Part shown: positions 12,091 to 21,177 of the stretch, one piece after another
Layout: every line of letters starts with the position of its first letter
Numbering within the stretch: position 1 is the first letter of the stretch
Position numbers and translations under genes: made by a program
The notes under the pieces: model-generated
Seen by the model: the letters and a program-made list of their open reading frames with translations, nothing else
What the model was told of the DNA's origin: nothing
Database searches by the model: none
NCBI GenBank assembly: GCA_025594325.1
Contig: JANHCV010000002.1
Location: forward strand, 744,001-808,000
DNA: 64,000 nt
Origin: Blastocladiella emersonii ATCC 22665
Taxonomy: Eukaryota > Blastocladiomycota > Blastocladiomycetes > Blastocladiales > Blastocladiaceae
Direction of reading: 5' to 3'

Positions 12091-13580
12091 ATGAATCCAA
12101 TGAAACGTGGCGGCAAACGCGGTCGCGGCCGCGGCAAATCTTCCCGTCCTGCGTCTGCTCCCTCTCAGGCCGTGCAACCGCCGACGGACGCCCCCGCCGC
12201 GCCCACCGCGCCCGCCGCGCCCGCCGTTATCGAGGACTTGCCCACCCCCGACGAGTACCGTTGGGCTGGCAGCGGCAAGGTTGTCCCGCGCATCCTGACT
12301 GCCGACGAGCTCTTCCGCGATACCGTCCTTCCTGGGATCGCCGCTCGCTACAAGACGCGCGAGGAGATCCTCGAGGTCATCCAAAAGCTTGCCGAGAGCG
12401 CCAAGCAGTGCCATGCCGAGGCGAATAGCGTCCTTCGCCATTACGAGCGGCTCCACGGTGCTCATGCGACCGATTCGCTCCTCACTTCCCGCAAGCCTAT
12501 CGAGGCCGTGTTCCGCGCTGTCCTCGACTCTGACTCGAAAACTAGCCCCGAGCGGATCTCGGACAACCGGCTTCGAGCTGCCGTCGTCGCGCACCGCCGA
12601 TTCGGCCTGCTTCCGCCTCTCTATCGCCCCGAGGGCTCGGACGAGTTTTACCTTGACGTTGCTGACGCGCTCTTTCGCCTCGTCTGCGACGTTGCTGAGC
12701 GCAAGCTCCCGGAATACTTTGAGCAGCTCGATGCGGACCTGATGCGCCATTTCATTCCGAAGTTCCAGGACACGGTTTGCCAAAAGCTTCAGCAAAAGTA
12801 CAAGGACGCTGGCATCAAGTACGTCGAAGAGAGCATCGCGCTGGAGGAGACGAGGACCATGCTTTTGGATGCCACGACGAACCAGCGTTCCGTCGACGTG
12901 GTCAAACGCCTCAAGCATCCCTTGATGCAATGAAACCTCTTCAAGTTATCGCTGTTCTTCCTGGACTCATCAGCGCTTACATCAAGTCCGGCGCCTTGCC
13001 TCAAGGTTACCAATACCCCACGCTCGTGCCTGACGACGAGTTGATCGGCTCCAGGACCATGCTCAATTGCGACGCTTTCCACGATCTCTTCGTCGATGGC
13101 ACGCTTCCCACCTCGCGGCTTCCGCCTGCTCCGCCTCGTCCCACGCTTGCGATCGAGGCCCTGATCGGGTCCGAGCGCAGACCGCCGGCAGCCATCGGCG
13201 CCATCAAGTCGCTCGACGTGCAGCGGGTTGAGGCGTGGCTCCGCGCTGGCATCGCTCTTGGACTCGAAAAGTGGGACACGGTGCTCCGCGTCAAGGACCA
13301 CTTTCTTAAGCCCGAGCACGTGTGGACGCTGGAACCGGCGGACGAATCGGGGGCGAACACCACTCGCCGCCGTCGCTGGTTTGTCGGCCCAATTTTCGCG
13401 ATCGAGGGCAAGTTTTGCATCTTTGGCTACGAGGGCGGGGTCCGGCCGACCGACGACACATTCATTCTTCCACCCGAGGACCTCCAAGCGATCGTTGCCC
13501 GCATTGACGAGTGGCGCGCGCACGAGGACCAGCTCTCGCAGCAGCTCAAGTCCCTGTCGATTCGGTCGCGGCGCCGCTAG
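12091..13580 (+). pseudogene. frameshifted first copy of a tandem paralogue family of unknown function
   Basis: Frame 1 runs from ATG 12091 (Lys/Arg-rich MNPMKRGGKRGRGRGK) to a stop at 12931-12933, 280 codons. Homology to the intact neighbour (13827-15455) continues in another frame from about 12930 to 13580. The switch falls near 12908-12930 and fits loss of one base. The two halves together cover the whole family: a conserved core (LRAAVVAHRRFG, then YRPEGS), the KPLQVIAVLPGLI segment, and a C-terminal VEAWLRAGIALGLEKWDTVL region. No intron accounts for the shift: the only spacing that would restore frame (12887-12945) has a poor donor and would delete the conserved KPLQV segment. It may be a recent pseudogene, a sequencing error or, less likely, a programmed frameshift. 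I do not recognise the family. Confidence 0.75.
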
Positions 13581-13709
13581 CGCTGTTGTTTCCTCGGCGT
13601 TCGTACCCTTGAATCGTGGTCGCCGTTAGCGATAAACGGCTTTTGTGTTGTATGCTATCAATAAATACCCAGCGGAGGGAACGGGGTTGACGTCTGCTGT
13701 GAGACATGA

Positions 13710-13731
13710 GACGCGTCGATGAATCATGTGA
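13710..13731 (+). promoter_or_regulatory. bipartite element GACGCGT-N11-GTGA (copy 2)
   Basis: GACGCGT at 13710-13716 and GTGA at 13728-13731, 95 bp upstream of the ATG (13827) of the intact paralogue. The bases ATCATGTGAG at its right end are identical in copy 3. The longest reading frame's first ATG (13719) lies inside this element, which argues against that start. Confidence 0.6.
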
Positions 13732-13826
13732 GGGATACTCCAAAATTGAAACTCCGTGAGTGGCCTCAATCGAGCCACCACGATCCCATCTCTCCCCTCC
13801 GCAATCACACACCACCACGTAAACCA

Positions 13827-15455
13827 ATGAATGACTCCGTGAAACGTGTTGGCAAGAAGCGCAGGGCGACGCTTCCGCCGTTGGATCCGCCCGCGGCGCT
13901 CGCCGGCGACGAGGTCCTTCCCACGGCGGAGGACTACCGCCGCGTCGGGACCGGCGAGCTCGTATCCGTGGTCCGATCCGCTTCGGCTTACTTCCGCAAC
14001 ACGATGAAGCCCGGCATCGCTGCTCGCTACACGAACAGCGCCGAGTACGGGCCGCTCTTTGACAAGCTCAACGAGGCGGCCAAGCAGCTCCGCCACGAGG
14101 TCTCCAACGTCTTCCACCACTATCAGCGCATATTCAGCACCAAGGAGCTTGCCCTTCTCCTCGAGTCTTGGGAGCGCGTCGAGCTGACTTTCCGCGCGCT
14201 CACCGACGACTACTTTCTCACCAACTTCAATCGGGTCCAAGACCACCGCATCCGCGCCGCCATCGTTGCTCACCTCCGTTTCGGCAACCAAGGTTCGATG
14301 TTTCGCCCACCCGGATCCGCGACCTACTTTCGCGACGTTGCCCACAACTATTTTAAAATGACGGGCGTGGCCGCTGCAAAAAATCGAGACGCGTACATTG
14401 ACGAGCTTGCCGCGGCCATGACGAATCGCGAGCTTGGGCTTCCGGGTTCGGACTCTAAGGTCAGCCAGCACGAACGGAACAAGGTTTTCGATGCCAAGAT
14501 TGAAGAGGTCAAGCGCATGCTCGCGCACAATTATGTCCCGAACCGGCCGCTGCTTGCCCTTGCTGCCTTCCCCACGATTCGAAAGCGCTTGATTCGCGAG
14601 GGTGTGCTTACCGAAGCCAACAAGTACCCGACGATTTTCCTCCGCAATCACGAGTTTGGCCCCTTCATCATCCTCACGTTCGATGCGTTTTGCGACCTCT
14701 TCATCATTGGCCAGCGCCCGCACCGCGAGCTTCCGCCCGTCATGCCGCTGCAGACTGACGCCGTGGCTGCGCTTATCGGGCTCAACGGCGCGCCGCCCGC
14801 GCCCATTGAACGCATCCGCGCGCAGGACGTCGATCAGGCCGAGGCGTGGCTCCGTGCCAGCGTCGAGCACGGTCTTGCAACGTGGGACGACATGCTCAGC
14901 GTGTACTACTACTTTGTCCGCCCGAAATGGCTCTGGCAGCAGCCGCTGAAAGCGCAGTCGAAGAAGGAACCGCGTCCGCTGCGTTTCGGCGCCAACTTCT
15001 TCAAGGTCTTCTACGAGAATCACCGCGTGTGCCTGTACTCTTACCAAAAGGGCGTCCCGGCCAGCGACGCGTACCTCTCGATGCTCTCCCAAAACGACAT
15101 GAAGGCTCTCACCATCCGCATCCACGAGTACTACCAGCACCAGATCCAGCTCGTGCGGCAGTTCGAGGCCATGACCCTGCAGCAGCGAAGTCTTGGTCCT
15201 GCTTACGGACACGGTACTGGGTACTACAACGGAGTGTACTACGGACCCGACCATGGCGGTCTCGGGGCCGCCGGGACCTTTGCCTATCCGGGATACGATG
15301 CAGCCTACTACGGCGGTGATTACGATGCCCATGCGGACCAGCAGGACGCTTACTACGCACGCGAGTTCGCTCCGTCAGCAGCGCATGCGCAGCACCCGCC
15401 GTCACACGTCCCCGCGGGCGCTTCGCCTGTTCCCTGGCACTACGCGAACGAGTGA
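13827..15455 (+). CDS. intact member of the tandem paralogue family, unknown function
   Basis: A single exon of 542 residues. I start it at ATG 13827 because its first residues (MNDSVKRVGKKRR) match those of the first copy and the earlier ATG (13719) sits inside the promoter element. Visible parts are a basic N-terminus, a helical N-terminal half with the family core LRAAIVAHLRFG and FRPPGSATYF (about residues 150-180), a middle segment NRPLLALAAFP, a C-terminal half with VDQAEAWLRASVEHGLATWDDML, and a Tyr/Gly/Ala/His-rich tail of about 90 residues with repeated YY and YG pairs that looks disordered. No signal peptide or membrane segment is evident. I recognise no family. Codon third positions are less GC-biased than in the housekeeping genes around it, in keeping with a fast-evolving lineage-specific gene. 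Confidence 0.75.
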   Translation: MNDSVKRVGKKRRATLPPLDPPAALAGDEVLPTAEDYRRVGTGELVSVVRSASAYFRNTMKPGIAARYTNSAEYGPLFDKLNEAAKQLRHEVSNVFHHYQRIFSTKELALLLESWERVELTFRALTDDYFLTNFNRVQDHRIRAAIVAHLRFGNQGSMFRPPGSATYFRDVAHNYFKMTGVAAAKNRDAYIDELAAAMTNRELGLPGSDSKVSQHERNKVFDAKIEEVKRMLAHNYVPNRPLLALAAFPTIRKRLIREGVLTEANKYPTIFLRNHEFGPFIILTFDAFCDLFIIGQRPHRELPPVMPLQTDAVAALIGLNGAPPAPIERIRAQDVDQAEAWLRASVEHGLATWDDMLSVYYYFVRPKWLWQQPLKAQSKKEPRPLRFGANFFKVFYENHRVCLYSYQKGVPASDAYLSMLSQNDMKALTIRIHEYYQHQIQLVRQFEAMTLQQRSLGPAYGHGTGYYNGVYYGPDHGGLGAAGTFAYPGYDAAYYGGDYDAHADQQDAYYAREFAPSAAHAQHPPSHVPAGASPVPWHYANE

Positions 15456-15812
15456 TATAGTTTGGTCGCGCCGCGATCTCATGCTGAATTCTTGCAATCA
15501 ATATAGCCCAGTAGTTTGAAGTGGCATCCCAAATCACGCACTCGTCCGTATCCGTGACGAAGTATTCGCATTTGCCTGTCAAGAGAGGGAGTTATTGGTG
15601 GTTAGTAAACTCAAAGTGATTGCACGAGCTGACGGCGGACGCGTCGGGAGATCATGTGAGTGTCAGCTGATCGCATCAGGCCACGATCATGATGCGTGCG
15701 GGCGCACGTTGCCTGCTAGTGCAGGATTCAGGAATGCGCGGCCTCGATGTAAGCATTTTTTCAGCTCCTTTGACTTCTCCCTTGGCTAGTATCCGCGGCA
15801 AAATCGAATCCA
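15456..15812. promoter_or_regulatory. intergenic region between second and third paralogues
   Basis: A 357-bp, comparatively AT-rich stretch holding the 3' end of the intact paralogue and the promoter element of the third copy at 15638-15659. I see nothing else. Confidence 0.4.
15638..15659 (+). promoter_or_regulatory. bipartite element GACGCGT-N11-GTGA (copy 3)
   Basis: GACGCGT at 15638-15644 and GTGA at 15656-15659, with ATCAT directly before GTGAG as in copy 2. It ends 153 bp upstream of ATG 15813 of the third paralogue. Confidence 0.6.
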
Positions 15813-17204
15813 ATGTCCGCGCCCGCCTCCGCCAAACGGCCGCGCGGCGAAGCGCGCGCCAAGGCCAGGAGAAACGAGCAGTCTATTCCAGTCGAACACC
15901 TCGTAGAGGCGGCGCAGACATGCCGGGTTGAATCTACGCGTGTCCCTCACGAATACGGTGAGTGCAACGGTCTTTATCAGCTCGCCGCGTTTCTCGAGTC
16001 GCAGAAGAACGTGGTCACCGTCTTTTATGCCGTCGCAAACCCCGCAATGGCAGCTGACCCTGAAAACAGCAAGGTTCGCAAACTTCGTGCAGCAGTCATT
16101 GCCTGCTGGCTCACGCACGCACCTGAACCAATTTTCTATCCTGTCGGGTCGGGCACGCTATATCGCGAGCTGGCCGAGCACTACTTCGGCATCGACACGG
16201 CAAACGCTGCCCGCGTGTCCAAAGGGTTTCTTCCGTATCTGGCCGAAGACTTGACCATCGGTGCGATCAAGCTCAAGGACAGGGTCTACCAGGACTACAC
16301 ACAGTAGCATGCTACGCCCGACATGACCGAGGACGAGCGTGCTATGCTCGAGCACGAGGCTGGCCAACAGCTGTACGAACAGATCAATGAGCAACTCGCT
16401 CTTGACATCAAGCGGCGCCTCGGACGCGACACCAACCGCCCGCACCAGGTTCTCGCGAGCTTGCCGGAAATCATTGAGTCGGCCGAGTGGCAGAGGCTTC
16501 TTCCAACGGGTTATCGCAGCCCTGCGCTTCTTCCAACTGCGGACGAAATCGGCCCGCACGTTCTATTCACGCAGCAGGCACTGCTCAAGATTTTTCGTGC
16601 TAGTTTCCGCCAGACGCCGTTAGCACTGCCTCCTGCGCCGACCTCGGCCAAACCTTGTGTCACTTCTATTGCAGCTGCAGCGACAAAGTACACGGACCCA
16701 ACGGTGAGTCGCGTCGGGTCAACAATCAAGCGCACAGTGATCAAAGAAATGGGGCCATCGACTCAACGTACCGGCCCAGCGACTCGACCGGGACCGCCTT
16801 CGGTCGTCACTGTCAAGGTCATCGCGCCACCGACCTTGACAAAGGCCGAACCGTGGCCTGTCCTCGCTGTCGCGCGCAAACCTGCGCCGAATCTGGTCGG
16901 AGGGCACAGTGCTCAACACGTTTCTCTTCAGCATGAATCAACGGCAATGTGCGGCCCATCAAGTGGTGAGCGCGTCGGCCCAAGCTACCCTCGTGCCGTT
17001 GCTGTCCCCGTTGGCGGCAAAATTGGGCACAACAGTACCGTGCTTGACGAGATCCCTCACTTCGGATGTATTCAGCTCAAGGACTCGGGTCCACTGGAAC
17101 GGTCCAAGGAGGAGCCTGAGCCACACGATCCCAACGCTAGCTACTCGACCCCATGGCTCGACGTTGCGACGAACACGTCCGGTCCAGGGACGGTCTCGTG
17201 CTGA
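15813..17204 (+). pseudogene. third paralogue copy, interrupted by an in-frame stop and degenerate at its 3' end
   Basis: The frame opens at ATG 15813, reads 164 codons and meets TAG at 16305-16307. The same frame then stays open to TGA 17202-17204, with family homology resuming directly: NRPHQVLASLPEII matches KPLQVIAVLPGLI and NRPLLALAAFPTI of the other copies. Upstream of the stop the core LRAAVIACWL and FYPVGSGTLY are recognisable, but about 30 residues present in the other two copies are missing before the core. After LLKIFRA (about 16600) similarity ends and the sequence becomes Thr/Pro/Ser-rich, so the C-terminal VEAWLRA region is lost. Either a nonsense-mutated pseudogene or, if transcribed, a short 164-residue protein. 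A GTGAGT at 15958 is not an intron donor, because homology runs through it. Confidence 0.7.
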
Positions 17205-17275
17205 TCCTGATTTTGAATATAATGCCCGCGTTCTACTTCACTTGATGGTTGGCGATAGTCTCTCATCGTGTGCGA

Positions 17276-17297
17276 GACGCGTCGCGGTATCAGGTGA
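17276..17297 (+). promoter_or_regulatory. orphan bipartite element GACGCGT-N11-GTGA (copy 4)
   Basis: GACGCGT at 17276-17282 and GTGA at 17294-17297, with ATCAG before GTGAGT, so it resembles copies 2 and 3. No paralogue reading frame follows within the next 700 bp. It may mark a deleted fourth copy. Confidence 0.5.
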
Positions 17298-17434
17298 GTG
17301 GCGCAACGCGTGTTTTCGCCCTCTCCATCCCGCGATCGCAGCCTGCTTCGAGTTTCGTGGCACTCGTTGAGCTCTCGGATGCATCGGATAAGCTCCCCTC
17401 TCTCTCGCTGATCGCCATCTCCGCGGACTCCCCA

Positions 17435-17516
17435 TGCTGTAGGTAGCAGGACCAGAAGCCTGATGGACCAGTGAGCTGTGATGCTCGAGTGCGGGGGAGT
17501 GCTGTAGGTAGCAGGA
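17435..17516. repeat. 17-bp direct repeat, two copies 65 bp apart
   Basis: The 17-mer TGCTGTAGGTAGCAGGA occurs at 17435-17451 and again at 17500-17516, with no mismatch. Its function is unknown; it could be left by an excised element or a duplication. Confidence 0.85.
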
Positions 17517-17897
17517 ACGTCATGGCGGATCCGTTTTGTCCACTCTCACATCATAGCACCCCAGCGATCTTTTAGGCCAGCTCACGCGACAAGCGTGGCA
17601 AGCACGGCACTCGTTGCATTTTGACCCTCACGATCCGGCCCGGTGAGTTCATGACCGCGATGGCGAGCTGGGTGAGCGTAAGCAGCGCGGTTGGGCGAGC
17701 ATTACGCCACAGCCGAGTGCCGACGGATTCTCGGCCGGCTCGCGTCATCCCGCGTGCGCACGTGCGCGCGACCCGACGGTTTCTCGCGTCGCGTTTCGTC
17801 AGCCGGCGTGTCTCCCACTTTTCGCAGGCGGCGTTCGCCTCGCTTCGCGCGCGCGTCCCCTGACGAACGGACGGATCGGGTGCTGCTCGCGCGAGAG

Positions 17898-17903
17898 TAT
17901 AAA
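17898..17903 (+). promoter_or_regulatory. TATA box of the WrbA-type gene
   Basis: TATAAA within GAGTATAAAGCG, 85 bp upstream of ATG 17988, a suitable spacing for transcription starting in the pyrimidine-rich leader. Confidence 0.6.
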
Positions 17904-17987
17904 GCGAGCCGCTCCCCGCGCTCTGCCCTCGGCCGTCCCTCACCCCAGTCTCGACTCACCTCTTGCACACCCTACGCAATCAACACC

Positions 17988-18669
17988 ATGGTTACCAAGG
18001 CCAAGATCGCCATCATCACGTACTCGACGTACGGGCACATCTTCACCCTCGCCGAGGCGGTCAAGGCGGGCGTCGAGTCGTCGGGCCACGCCGAGGCGAC
18101 CATCTTCCGGGTCGCCGAGACGCTGTCCAAGGAGATCCTGGACAAGATGCACGCGCCCGAGCCCAAGGACTACCCGGTGGCGACGGCCGAGACGCTCAAG
18201 GAGCACGACGGGTTCCTGTTCGGCTTCCCGACGCGCTTCGGGATCCTTCCCGCGCAGTTCAAGGCCTTCATGGACTCGACGGGCGGCCTGTGGAGCAGCG
18301 GCGCCCTCGCCGGCAAGCCCGTCGGCACCTTCTTCTCCACGGCCTCGCAGCACGGCGGCCAGGAGACGACGGCGCTCACGGCGCTCCCCTTTTTCGCGCA
18401 CCACGGCCTGGTACCTCATCTTCTTTGCTAGCAAGCCGTGAGCGGTCGCCTAACATCCCGCGAACGCCCAGATCTACGTCCCGCTCGGGTTCGCCAACAC
18501 GCACCTGTTCGACGTGTCGGAGGTGGTCGGCGGGTCGGCGTGGGGCGCCGGCACGGTCGCGGGCGGCGACGGGTCGCGCCAGCCCTCGGACAAGGAGAAG
18601 GAGATTGCCGGCACCCAGGGCAAGAACTTTGCCACCATTGCCGCCAAGCTCAAGAACGCCGTCCTCTAA
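17988..18669 (+). CDS. NAD(P)H:quinone oxidoreductase, WrbA/Pst2 flavodoxin family
   Basis: Exons 17988-18410 and 18472-18669, with a 61-nt intron carrying a CTAAC branch site, give 206 residues, the family length. The flavodoxin fold begins [19 protein letters not shown], with the FMN-phosphate loop [24 protein letters not shown] and the conserved [12 protein letters not shown] stretch follow. The sequence HHGL-IYVPLGF is restored across the splice. Members are FMN-dependent two-electron quinone reductases protecting against oxidative stress; yeast Pst2/Ycp4 are related and sit at the membrane or in eisosomes. Start chosen at the first ATG preceding the conserved strand. A TATA box lies upstream. 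Confidence 0.94.
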
Positions 18670-18876
18670 GGCGACGCGGCGCGACGGTGCGACGGTGTGC
18701 GTGACGGAGTGCGCGACGCGCGTGTCTCGATGGTCTCCTGACCTCCTCTTCTACTGTGAATACATATCCCCCCTCTGCATACCGCACGCGTGTTCGATGG
18801 TGGTAGTGGTACTGATGCGATATTCAAAAACGATGACGAGCGGCAAACACGTGGGGATAGCGGCGAGACATGTCGC

Positions 18877-20783
18877 TTAGACCTTGACCGCGTCCTCCTC
18901 GCTCGACGAAGACGCCTCGCCGGCCGTGGGCGACGCGGGCGCGGGCGTCGCGATGGCGGTCTGGAGCAGCGACGGGTTGGATCCCGCGACAAGCTCGGCC
19001 GCGGTCGCGCCGGCCGCCGCAGACGACGACGTGGTGGTCGTGGAGGTCTGGAACGTGCGGCGCTGGCGCAGCGAGTCGGCCGAGGGCGCGGTGCGGACGG
19101 CCGTGGTGGTGGTGGTGGTCGTCGTCGCCTTGGCGGCGGTGGTGGCCGACGAGCGCGGGCCAAGGACGGTCGCGTCGTCGTCCTGCTGCGGCTGGGGCTG
19201 CTGGCTCGGGGTAGCGCGGCGCGGCGGGATGGCGGCGGGCGCCGGGGCGGCCGCGGCGTAGGTATCGCGCGTCTGATGAGCGGCGGCGCGGTGGCGGCGA
19301 TGGTGGTGGTTACCGCCGTCCTCGTCGTCGCTGCTGCTGCTCGAGGACGAAGACCGGTCGTCGCCGTCGTCGTCCGAGCCCGACTCGGAGCCCGTGGCAT
19401 GCTCCTCATCGTCATCGTAGTCCTCCTCGTCATCGTCGTCCTCGTCCTCCTCGAGCACCTCGACGGTGATCTTCTTGCCAATGACGACGCGCCACACGGC
19501 GAGGCCGATGATGACCTCCCAGACCATGAGGAGGCCGACGCCGATCGAGGCCGAGGTGAAGAACCAGTGGTACATGAGGTAGCGCAGGCCGTAGAACTGG
19601 GCGTCGACGCGCAGGGTCGCGGCGTAGACGTGGGCGGGCGCCGACAGGCGGACGACGGCGTGGGCGAGCGCGCGGTCGGCCTCGGACACGATGGTCGTCA
19701 GTGTGCGCGGGCGGCGGGGCTCGGCGGCGGCAGGAGTCGCAGCGTTGTCCGAGGCGGGCGCAGCAGCGGCGGGCAGCGAGACGGTGACGGTGGTGGGCGG
19801 GGGCGTGGGCACGTTGTTGGGGTCCATGCGGTGGGCGAAGCGCCAGTGCTCGACGGCGGACGCGTAGGCGCGCAGGGCGGCGGGCGGGATGCCCTTGTTG
19901 GCGGTGTTGACGGCGTCGGTGACGGCGGCCACGTCGAGGGGCTCCTCAGCCGCGGCATCGTCGGCGGCAGCGACGTTCGATGACGACGACGAGGTGGACG
20001 AAGAGGAGAGGGGCCACCACGAGCTACCAGCGGCACCCGAGTTGGATCCGGCAGCCGCGGCGGCGGCAGCGAGAGCAGCAGCCGAGGTCTCGGCGCCGAA
20101 CGGGCGGCCGAGGCCGTAGGGCAGGGGCGCGACGGGGGCGGGGCTCAGGACGCCCGAGAGGAGCGGGACGTGCACGGTCTGGACCTGCGGCACGTAGCCG
20201 AAGACGGTCGGGAGGGCCCAGAAGAGCGTGGTGAGGGTGTTGGCGAGGCTCGAGACGTAGGTCAAGGTGACGGGCTGGGCGGCCCAGTAGAGGGGCTGGG
20301 CGTGCGGCGACAGCAGGGTCAGCGAGGCGGCAAAGGTGCCGAGGTCAAGGTTGTGGGGCGAGGCCGGGAAGCGCAGGACGAGCGACAGGTCGTAGGGCTG
20401 GTTGGAGGAGAGCAGGGCGGGGACGGGCCCGTCGGGCAGGCTGGCGAGCAGGACGTGGCCGGCGAGGGTGCGGTTGACGGCGGCGACGAGCGGCACGTCC
20501 TGCACGAAGCCGACCTGCGGCACGTAGAGCGAGTAGAAGCCGGCATACGCGAGGACGGCGCCGATGAAGAGCAGCGCGAACAGCGCCGCGAACACGAGCG
20601 ACTTGAGCACGAAGCGGTGCGTCTTGGGCGCGGCCAGGAACGCTACGGGTGAAGGGTGGGGTGATGAGCGACGCGCCCTCGTAACCGTGTCCAAGCACAC
20701 CAAGTACCGTGCAGCGACTGGTAGTGCGGCTCCACAAAGGAGAGCACGGGCGCGAAGACGAACAGGACTGCGTCGCGCAGCAT
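18877..20783 (-). CDS. seipin-like ER lipid-droplet protein
   Basis: Exons 20783-20708 and 20642-18877, with a 65-nt intron (GTACTT...GTAG), give 613 residues. A first transmembrane segment (about residues 38-60) precedes a lumenal domain with seipin hallmarks: YVPQVGFVQDVPL, then SNQPYDLSLVLRFPASPHNLDLGTF, matching the NQPYD...PxSxxNxxLGxF signature. A second transmembrane segment follows near residues 390-415. The C-terminal ~190 residues are cytosolic, very acidic at first (runs of Asp/Glu), then Ser-, His- and Thr-rich, and far longer than in typical seipins; the lumenal domain also carries an Ala/Ser-rich insert. Seipins form rings at ER-lipid droplet contacts and set droplet size. The short first exon fits the frame; family assignment is good. 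Confidence 0.85.
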
Positions 20784-21177
20784 GGTGGCGATCGGTCGGT
20801 CGGTCGAGGTGGGCGCCTCGTAGGTGTTGATGCGTGTGCTACGTGGTAGGGCGAGGCAGGCCCGATCGCTGAGGGTTGAGGGCGAGAGGGGAGAGGGAGA
20901 GAGAAGGGGACGACGACGGGCAGGGCGCCAGGGCAGGGAGGGTGGCGGCGGCGGGCGCAGCAGCCAGCGCAGCAGCAGGTCGCCCGAAACGGAGCCACGC
21001 CGCTGGCCCCATGCGGCGGCCGTGTCGTCATCGCCGAGGTCGCGCGCTTTTCAGCTGCAGCGGCCACGCGACGCGTTCATCGACGCGTGAGCCAGTGCAT
21101 CACCCTCCGCGTGAAGGTCCCGAGCGAGCCGAGCTCTCTCCAACCTGAACCTCGACCTCGTACTCCACACGTAGCTC
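20784..21177. promoter_or_regulatory. divergent promoter, seipin / nitronate monooxygenase
   Basis: 394 bp between divergent starts, with a GAGAGGGGAGAGG purine tract near 20885 and a weaker form of the bipartite element at 21070-21090. I see no gene. Confidence 0.45.
21070..21090 (+). promoter_or_regulatory. variant bipartite element GACGCGT-N10-GTGA
   Basis: GACGCGT at 21070-21076 and GTGA at 21087-21090, spaced by 10 instead of 11 bases, ending 87 bp upstream of the nitronate monooxygenase ATG. The looser spacing lowers confidence. Confidence 0.35.

Larger units (their letters stand above)
17205..17987. other. gene-free stretch with orphan promoter element, direct repeat and WrbA promoter
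   Basis: 783 bp without a supportable gene. It contains a fourth bipartite element at 17276-17297 with no paralogue after it, a 17-bp direct repeat (17435-17451 and 17500-17516), and a TATA box (17898-17903) serving the quinone reductase gene. Short reading frames here have no recognisable content. Confidence 0.5.

Noticed and set aside
12887-12945. A 59-nt intron that would repair the reading frame of the first paralogue
   Set aside because: Donor GTTCCG does not fit the others, there is no branch site, and it would remove the KPLQV segment that is conserved in the other two copies.
13719-13826. Upstream ATG at 13719 as the start of the intact paralogue
   Set aside because: It lies inside the promoter element, and the N-terminus of the first copy aligns with ATG 13827.
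13626-15332. Long antisense frame (568 codons) opposite the intact paralogue
   Set aside because: It mirrors the codon periodicity of the plus-strand gene, which is supported by homology to two neighbouring copies; no start or motif supports the antisense.
15958-16310. Intron starting at GTGAGT (15958) to bypass the stop codon of the third paralogue
   Set aside because: Family homology continues straight through the supposed intron, and no acceptor removes only the stop.
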